A stretch of DNA of 5,026 bases from Candidatus Aerophobota bacterium (GTDB lineage Bacteria; Aerophobota; Aerophobia; Aerophobales; AE-B3A), in NCBI GenBank assembly GCA_030616535.1, contig JAUWXE010000084.1, positions 1 through 5,026 on the forward strand, given 5' to 3'. Position 1 is the first letter of the stretch. Each line of letters starts with the position of its first letter. Of the stretch, positions 1 through 3,848 are shown piece by piece. Position numbers and translations under genes: made by a program. The notes under the pieces were generated by a model. The model did no database searches and was not told where the DNA came from. It saw only the letters and a program-made list of their open reading frames with translations.

Positions 1-56
1 AGTTCCTATCTTGAATTTCGAGGCTAGAAGGTGAGGATTACAAAAGTGTTTTTGAA

Positions 57-74
57 ATTTCTAAGCTTCGAAAT
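57..74. repeat. 18-bp near-perfect palindrome, possible operator
   Basis: The sequence ATTTCTAAGCTTCGAAAT is a palindrome in which eight of nine base pairs match; only 62/69 fail. It lies just downstream of the predicted start of the minus-strand promoter at 89-117, where a repressor site would be expected. No regulator is encoded in the window, so the operator role is inference. It could also be a chance palindrome in AT-rich DNA. Apart from this element I see nothing assignable in bases 1-88, which may belong to the 5' region of a gene running leftwards out of the window. Confidence 0.3.
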
Positions 75-88
75 AACTATACAATGAA

Positions 89-117
89 AGTTTACATAAT
101 TTTAACTACATTGTCAA
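89..117 (-). promoter_or_regulatory. Predicted sigma-70 type promoter reading leftwards
   Basis: On the minus strand a perfect -35 box TTGACA (complement of 112-117) is followed after 17 bases by TAAACT (complement of 89-94), which matches four of six positions of the -10 consensus. Spacing is ideal. The promoter would drive a gene beyond the left edge of the window. It carries the same upstream AAGTTGACT extension as the plus-strand promoter at 320-347, which strengthens both calls. No start codon with a ribosome site is visible in the remaining bases to the left. Confidence 0.5.
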
Positions 118-125
118 GTCAACTT
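111..125 (-). repeat. Copy 1 of 15-bp promoter motif (inverted relative to copy 2)
   Basis: Read on the minus strand this is AAGTTGACTTGACAA. It matches copy 2 at 312-326 (plus strand) in 14 of 15 positions. The motif contains two overlapping TTGAC units, and positions 9-14 form the -35 box. The two copies face away from each other. This fits a shared regulator site or a shared extended -35 element for divergent promoters. Terminal repeats of a small mobile element were considered, but no flanking target duplication is seen. Confidence 0.45.
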
Positions 126-311
126 CGCGAGCAAGTTCTGTATTCCTTGCATAATGCTGATTTTCAGTTTTTGAAAAGTTCACTACAAAACTTTTATCTT
201 ATCTCATCCCCACCCGCGTCCCCCTAAATGCTCACTACAAAGATAAGAAAAAAATAAAAGGAAAGTCGGTGCTGGTAAGGAATTACGAAAATTCAGGTTA
301 GAAAAGTGGCT
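126..311. other. Intergenic spacer between divergent promoters, with small repeats and a C-rich island
   Basis: No reading frame of useful length is visible here. The stretch holds a direct repeat TCACTACAAA at 180-189 and 232-241, an 8-bp inverted repeat TCTTATCT (197-204) / AGATAAGA (241-248), and between the inverted arms a C-rich island at 208-224 in otherwise AT-rich DNA. On the minus strand the island reads as three G-runs of 5, 3 and 4. A 10-codon GTG frame at 269-301 is preceded by a GGAAAG sequence but is too short to credit. Function unknown. Confidence 0.35.
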
Positions 312-326
312 AAGTTGACTTGTCAA
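312..326 (+). repeat. Copy 2 of 15-bp promoter motif
   Basis: AAGTTGACTTGTCAA contains the perfect inverted repeat TTGAC-TT-GTCAA (315-326), so in this copy it is itself operator-like. The same motif occurs in opposite orientation at 111-125 with one mismatch. Here it overlaps the -35 box (320-325) of the promoter for the phosphofructokinase operon, in the same register as copy 1. Confidence 0.45.
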
Positions 327-347
327 AGTGTAAATATGCGGTACAAT
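320..347 (+). promoter_or_regulatory. Predicted sigma-70 type promoter for the pfp-pit-DUF47 operon
   Basis: The -35 box TTGTCA (320-325) is separated by 16 bases from TACAAT (342-347), which matches five of six positions of the -10 consensus. Transcription would begin near 353-356 and give a leader of roughly 280 nt ahead of the phosphofructokinase start. The -35 overlaps the palindromic TTGACTTGTCAA, so a regulator bound there would block polymerase. No other promoter of this quality was noticed before 632. Confidence 0.55.
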
Positions 348-375
348 AGCACCCGTTCACGAAATTTAGAGGAAA

Positions 376-406
376 GGATAGTTGGTTATCTTTTAATAAA
401 TTATCC
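376..406 (+). other. Leader hairpin 1 (12-bp stem, 7-nt loop)
   Basis: GGATAGTTGGTT (376-387) pairs with AATAAATTATCC (395-406). Eleven of twelve positions pair, counting two G-U pairs, with one G-A mismatch. The loop is ATCTTTT. It begins about 20 nt after the predicted transcription start. It is followed by GGAGGAG rather than a T-run, so it is not an intrinsic terminator. It could stabilise the transcript 5' end or be the first stem of a larger fold. Confidence 0.4.
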
Positions 407-553
407 GCTGGAGGAGTATACTTTCTAATCTCACAGTTGTGGGTCGGGGAAACATCGAAGTGTTGGTAAGACAGTATACCAAGAACCTACGTATGGTAGA
501 TAGTCACATTTCTAGCCTGCATAGCGACCATACCAGTGATTGTGCTGGTCATA

Positions 554-597
554 ACTGCTCAAAGGTATCTCGTCAGAGGGATGACTTTAGGAGCTGT
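554..597 (+). other. Leader hairpin 5, long stem that holds an AGGAG run
   Basis: GCTCAAAG (557-564) pairs with CTTT (585-588) and GAGC (591-594), leaving AG at 589-590 as a two-base bulge. After one G-A mismatch the stem continues through T566-C571 with G578-G583 (including two G-U pairs) to a six-base loop at 572-577. Outside a T-T mismatch, A554-C555 pairs with G596-T597. This is the most convincing single structure in the leader. Its 3' arm contains AGGAG (589-593), so an SD-like sequence would be hidden when the stem forms. Confidence 0.45.
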
Positions 598-631
598 CAA
601 GTAAAGATGGTGATGTGATCCATCCTCAGAA

Positions 632-1933
632 ATGGGGACAAAAAACGGTGTAGGGATCTTGAAGAAGGAAAGGGTAAGCTCAGGACTAAAGGGAAATTGT
701 ATCGTTGCTCAATCGGGTGGCCCTACCGCAGTTATTAATGAGAGTCTAGGCGGAGTTATCCAGGAAGCTCAAAGACACGAAGAAATAAAAGAAATATACG
801 GGGCCAGAAATGGAATTTTGGGTCTACTTAAGGAGGAATTAATTGATTTAAGAAAGGAGAAGAGCTCTACCATTGAGAGCTTAAGAACCTCTCCCGGGGC
901 GGCATTAGGAAGCTGTAGATACCGGTTAAAGTCATGGAGCGAATCCCGTAAGGATCTTGAAAAGATTATCGAGATTTGCAGGAGATACAATCTTCGGTAT
1001 TTTTTCTACATCGGGGGCAATGATTCTATGGATACCGCCTATAAGGTAGATGAGGCAGCTAAAAGAATGAACTACCAGATGGAGGTCATTGGAATTCCCA
1101 AGACAGTAGATAATGATCTTGTTTTTACCGATCACTGCCCGGGTTTTGGTAGCGCGGCAAAATATTTAGCAATTTCAGTAATGGAGGCGGGACGTCACCT
1201 AGAAAGCCTTTACGATTCAGAGAGAATAATCATACTGGAGACATTAGGAAGAAATACAGGCTGGCTTGCTGGATCCTGTGCCCTGGCCAAGCGGTCTGAA
1301 GAGGATGCTCCCCACTTAATTTATTTTCCAGAAATTCCTTTTTCTCTGGATAAGTTTATCAAGGATGTAAAAGAGATCTATCACAAGATTGACAGGGTCT
1401 TTATTGTGGTGAGTGAGGGTCTTCGAGATGAAAAGGGAAATTATGTTTGCGCAAGAAGAAACAGGGTATCTACCGATGCTTTTGGTCATCCTGAGTTGGA
1501 AGGAGTTTCCCATTACTTGAAGGAAAGGATAGAGTCTCGACTTGAGCTAAAGACCAGGACTATCAAACCAGACATCTGCCAGCAGAGCGCCATACATTTT
1601 GCCTCCAAGGTTGACATGGAAGAAGCATATTTGGTGGGAAGGGAAGCGGTTAAGTCGGCCCTAAAGGGTAAAAGTGGCTACATGATTACCATAAGGAGGG
1701 AAAAAGGAAGGGTTTATAAGCGAAGAACTTCTACCGCTAAGCTCTCTCTAGCTGCTAATCTGGAAAAGAGAGTCCCCCGAAGATGGATAAACAGGAAGGG
1801 AAATTTTGTGACCAGGGAATTTATCGAGTACGTCCGTCCTCTTATTCAAGGAGAGGTCGATATCGCTGTTCAAAAGGGGCTTCCTTACTATCCTAGATTA
1901 GAGAAAAGAAGATGGAATACATTTTTGTCTTAA
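632..1933 (+). CDS. pfp: Pyrophosphate-dependent 6-phosphofructokinase (PPi-PFK)
   Basis: The product (433 aa) phosphorylates fructose 6-phosphate to fructose 1,6-bisphosphate in the cytoplasm. The predicted phosphoryl donor is pyrophosphate, making the step reversible and releasing phosphate. Family motifs run in order: SGGPTAVIN near residues 28-36 (phosphate-donor loop), GGNDS at 128-132, PKTVDND at 156-162 with catalytic Asp160, LGRNTGWLAG at 205-214, and SEGLRDEKG further on. An Asp in place of the second Gly of the ATP-type GGDGS, and Lys157 in PKTxDND instead of Gly, are the established PPi-type signature. Asn130 replaces the usual first Asp, and Leu205 replaces the usual Met of MGR. 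Length exceeds the ~320 aa bacterial ATP enzymes and fits PPi-type proteins. An in-frame stop sits at 611-613. The ATG at 632 has no Shine-Dalgarno sequence, and TTG at 659, ten codons before the conserved core begins, is an alternative start. The 3' end overlaps the permease gene. Confidence 0.92.
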   Translation: MGTKNGVGILKKERVSSGLKGNCIVAQSGGPTAVINESLGGVIQEAQRHEEIKEIYGARNGILGLLKEELIDLRKEKSSTIESLRTSPGAALGSCRYRLKSWSESRKDLEKIIEICRRYNLRYFFYIGGNDSMDTAYKVDEAAKRMNYQMEVIGIPKTVDNDLVFTDHCPGFGSAAKYLAISVMEAGRHLESLYDSERIIILETLGRNTGWLAGSCALAKRSEEDAPHLIYFPEIPFSLDKFIKDVKEIYHKIDRVFIVVSEGLRDEKGNYVCARRNRVSTDAFGHPELEGVSHYLKERIESRLELKTRTIKPDICQQSAIHFASKVDMEEAYLVGREAVKSALKGKSGYMITIRREKGRVYKRRTSTAKLSLAANLEKRVPRRWINRKGNFVTREFIEYVRPLIQGEVDIAVQKGLPYYPRLEKRRWNTFLS

Positions 1934-2940
1934 TTTTGGCCGCTGGATTAGTAACTGTTGCTCTGATTTTTGTCTTTATCAATGGTTTTCACGATGGGTG
2001 TAATGTTCTGGCTACTATGATTTCCTCTGGTGCTCTCAGTCCTCGCTATGCTCTGGTGTTGGGGGCAGGCTCTGAATTCATGGGAGCTTTGCTTCTGGGA
2101 AGAGGCGTAGCCAAGACTATCAGTCTGGGAATAGTCAATCCCAATCTTGTCAGCATCTGGGTAATCTTTGCTGGGCTGGGGGGAGCTATTAGCTGGAATC
2201 TTATTACCTGGTGGTGGGGTTTACCTTCAAGTTCCTCCCAGGCCTTAATCGGGGGGCTATTGGGAGCAGCCCTGGTAGAGCTATGGGTGGTTGGAGGGTA
2301 TGGATGGGAGGTCATTTACTGGTACAAGGTTGGCTTGATTCTTTTGGTTCTTTTTATCTCGCCGGTCGTTGGTTTATCTTTCGGATTTCTTTTCACCAAA
2401 CTGATATTTTTTTTAAGCAGAGAGGCTTCCCCGAGGATAAATAAATTCTTTAGACGCCTGCAAATACTCTCTTCGGTCTTTATCGGCCTCAGTCACGGTA
2501 GCAATGACGCCCCAAAGACAATGGGGGTAATAGTAATGTCTTTAGTAATTCTCAAGCTTTATCATTTTCCGGATAATAATTTTATGGTCCCGGCATGGGT
2601 GGTCTTGGCCTGCGGGGTTGGAATAGCCTTGGGAATTTCCCGCGGCGGCTGGCGCATTATGAGAACCCTGGGAGTAAAGCTTTATCGAATACGGCCAGTG
2701 CATGGTTTTGGAGCCCAAACTGCTTCTGCCTTGGTTATCTTTCTTTCTTCTCTAGCCGGCTTCCCGGTCAGTACTACCCAGATAGTTAACTCATCGGTCA
2801 TGGGTGCAGGAGCTGCTGATAGGCCTAAGGCGGTAAGATGGGGAGTAATTAAGGAGATATTCATTACCTGGAGTGTCACCATACCAGGAGCGGCCGGGAT
2901 CGCGACTTTATTTTATTTATTAATCAACTCTTTATTATAG
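1912..2940 (+). CDS. pit: PiT-family inorganic phosphate permease
   Basis: This is an integral membrane protein of 342 aa, a usual length for bacterial PiT carriers, which move phosphate (often as a metal-phosphate complex) with H+ or Na+. It is almost wholly hydrophobic segments joined by short loops. The two family repeats are visible: NGFHDGCN at 24-31 and GLSHGSNDAPKTMG at 192-205 are the paired phosphate/cation-site motifs, and GLPSSSSQ at 103-110 and GFPVSTTQ at 283-290 are the paired re-entrant-loop motifs. A polar loop near 160-190 separates the halves. The start ATG lies 22 bases inside the end of the kinase gene, and no good ribosome site precedes it (only GAGAAAAGAAG), so translational coupling to the kinase is likely. 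The DUF47 gene follows at once, the standard PiT partner. The family cannot tell import from export, nor H+ from Na+, by sequence alone. Confidence 0.93.
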   Translation: MEYIFVLILAAGLVTVALIFVFINGFHDGCNVLATMISSGALSPRYALVLGAGSEFMGALLLGRGVAKTISLGIVNPNLVSIWVIFAGLGGAISWNLITWWWGLPSSSSQALIGGLLGAALVELWVVGGYGWEVIYWYKVGLILLVLFISPVVGLSFGFLFTKLIFFLSREASPRINKFFRRLQILSSVFIGLSHGSNDAPKTMGVIVMSLVILKLYHFPDNNFMVPAWVVLACGVGIALGISRGGWRIMRTLGVKLYRIRPVHGFGAQTASALVIFLSSLAGFPVSTTQIVNSSVMGAGAADRPKAVRWGVIKEIFITWSVTIPGAAGIATLFYLLINSLL

Positions 2941-2950
2941 GTTTAAAAAT

Positions 2951-2955
2951 GGGGG
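2951..2955 (+). promoter_or_regulatory. Ribosome binding site deciding the DUF47 start
   Basis: GGGGG directly abuts an ATG at 2956 but stands six bases before an in-frame ATG at 2962. Normal spacing therefore favours 2962 over the longer reading. Another ATG at 2949 is out of frame. Confidence 0.45.
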
Positions 2956-2961
2956 ATGAGC

Positions 2962-3576
2962 ATGGGATTAAAAGAATTTTTCTTACCCAGGCGAAGAGAT
3001 TTCTTAGGAATGCTTACCCAACAGGCTAACAAAACTCTGGAAGGAATGAGAGCTCTAAAAGGCTTTATGATGGAGGCAAATCCAGCTACCGGTGGGAGAG
3101 TAAAAGAGATCGAGACTGAAGCTGACGATTTACGTCTCAACCTTATCAATGAGTTAAACGCTGCCTTTGTTACTCCTATTGATCGAGAGGATATCTTTGC
3201 CCTTTCCCGGGCCATCGATGATATCATTGATTACGGTGAAAGAACTGTGGAGGAGATGCTAATCTATCAGGTGCAACCTACTCCGGAGATTCAGAAAATG
3301 GTCGATATCTTATTAAAAGCAAGTGAGGATCTCAGTCGAGCGGTCCTTAATTTGAAAAAAGGTCCCCAGATTGTCCTCGATTACGTGATCAAATGTAAAA
3401 AAGCAGAGAACCACATTGAACACCTTTATCATGAGGCTCTGGTCAATCTATTTAAAAACAAGGATACTGTCTATATTCTTAAAATGAGGGAACTTTATCG
3501 TCATTTGAGTAACTCAGCCGATCGATGTGATGCAGCAGCTAACATTGTCAGCGATATTGTAATAAAGATAACCTGA
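2962..3576 (+). CDS. DUF47 / PhoU-like PiT accessory protein
   Basis: The product (204 aa from 2962; 206 aa if the ATG at 2956 is used) is a soluble all-helical protein of the DUF47 (TIGR00153-type) family, relatives of PhoU that are usually encoded beside PiT permeases and thought to regulate them. Evidence: the N-terminal GLKEFFLPRRRDF, the acidic metal-site-like EIETEADDL at about 49-57, TPIDREDI at 71-78, AIDDIID at 84-90, KKAENHIEHLYHEAL at about 146-160, and ADRCDAAANIV at 186-196, all spaced as in the family. No signal peptide or membrane segment is seen. The gap to the permease is 21 bases, so the genes are almost certainly co-transcribed. Its exact role is not established for this family, so control of phosphate transport is inference from context. 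Confidence 0.9.
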   Translation: MGLKEFFLPRRRDFLGMLTQQANKTLEGMRALKGFMMEANPATGGRVKEIETEADDLRLNLINELNAAFVTPIDREDIFALSRAIDDIIDYGERTVEEMLIYQVQPTPEIQKMVDILLKASEDLSRAVLNLKKGPQIVLDYVIKCKKAENHIEHLYHEALVNLFKNKDTVYILKMRELYRHLSNSADRCDAAANIVSDIVIKIT

Positions 3577-3645
3577 AGGGTGAGTGTGGCTGGAAATTAT
3601 GAAGAAGGGAAGTATTAAAGCTAAGATTTAAAAAGAAGGCACCGC

Positions 3646-3675
3646 TGGACAACAAATTTGCTAACAATTAGTAAT
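3646..3675 (+). promoter_or_regulatory. Weak promoter candidate for iolM
   Basis: TGGACA (3646-3651) matches five of six -35 positions. After 17-18 bases comes TAGTAA or AGTAAT (3669-3675), which is a poor -10. The CTAAC/GTTAG inverted repeat (3661-3683) spans the -10 and could be an operator. A start here would give a leader of about 165 nt. No better promoter was noticed in the gap, so the call is tentative. Confidence 0.22.
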
Positions 3676-3757
3676 GAAGTTAGATCCCTGGCAAGGAAAG
3701 AGCTAGAAATAAGGCCAGAGGGAGGTGAGAAGCAGACAGGCCGTTAGCTGGGTAAAA

Positions 3758-3784
3758 GGGAAGCTTCCCCAAAAAAGAGGAAGC
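3758..3784 (+). repeat. Perfect 12-bp palindrome overlapping a GCTTCC/GGAAGC hairpin
   Basis: GGGAAGCTTCCC (3758-3769) is a perfect palindrome. Its right half GCTTCC (3763-3768) can instead pair with GGAAGC at 3779-3784 across a ten-base A-rich loop. It is followed by AT-rich sequence, not a T-run, so an intrinsic terminator is not supported. Position about 70-90 bases before iolM fits an operator or a leader hairpin of that gene. The role is unproven. Confidence 0.3.
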
Positions 3785-3836
3785 CATTAAATAATTAAAT
3801 TATCTCTTTCAGATGAGGAATAAGAAATAGGCGAAA

Positions 3837-3842
3837 GGGGGG
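3837..3842 (+). promoter_or_regulatory. Ribosome binding site of iolM
   Basis: A run of six G preceded by AAA ends six bases before the ATG at 3849, supporting that start over the in-frame ATG at 3858. Confidence 0.55.
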
Positions 3843-3848
3843 CTATAA

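Larger units (their letters stand above)
354..631 (+). promoter_or_regulatory. Candidate structured 5' leader RNA of the pfp operon, family unknown
   Basis: This stretch lies between the predicted transcription start and the kinase gene and can form several stems: 376-387 with 395-406; 416-422 with 473-479, enclosing small hairpins at 432-441 and 451-464 (AACAT-CGAA-GTGTT); 491-497 (GTATGGT) with 527-533 (ACCATAC); 532-536 with 545-549, which competes with the previous stem; 554-597; and 606-624. Two Shine-Dalgarno-like runs, GGAGGAG at 410-416 and AGGAG at 589-593, have no start codon at a suitable distance. Long leaders with mutually exclusive stems are typical of riboswitches or protein-bound leaders. 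I compared it from memory with the B12, SAM, TPP, FMN, lysine, c-di-GMP, c-di-AMP, Mg2+, fluoride and T-box types and recognised none. A frame open from 400 to 618 (see findings) is the alternative reading. Regulatory role is inferred. Confidence 0.4.
3577..3848 (+). other. Non-coding gap between the phosphate operon and iolM
   Basis: These 272 bases hold no credible gene. The only short frames with a start near a GAAGGGTGAG sequence are 15 codons (GTG 3584 to stop 3629-3631) and 10 codons (GTG 3586 to stop 3616-3618). The plus strand is notably purine-rich. Small inverted repeats are CTAAC/GTTAG (3661-3665 / 3679-3683), CTGGC/GCCAG (3688-3692 / 3714-3718) and the palindrome at 3758-3769. No hairpin followed by a T-run was found, so where the upstream operon ends is unclear. 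The gap length suggests that iolM has its own promoter. Confidence 0.5.

Noticed and set aside
269..301. Ten-codon GTG frame after GGAAAG
   Set aside because: Too short, and it lies upstream of the predicted promoter of the operon.
354..631. Known RNAs (tmRNA, RNase P, SRP RNA, tRNA, T-box, common riboswitches, group II intron domain V)
   Set aside because: None of their hallmark conserved sequences is present in this stretch.
769..3227. Several 64-94 codon frames on both strands across the kinase, permease and DUF47 genes
   Set aside because: All overlap clear family members in another frame and show no motif, ribosome site or independent spacing.
3584..3631. Small frames after the DUF47 gene behind a GAAGGGTGAG sequence
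   Set aside because: Only 10-15 codons, with no similarity to anything known; likely chance.
3758..3800. Rho-independent terminator for the phosphate operon
   Set aside because: The GCTTCC/GGAAGC hairpin is followed by CATTAAATAATTAAATT, not a T-run, and the loop is long and A-rich.
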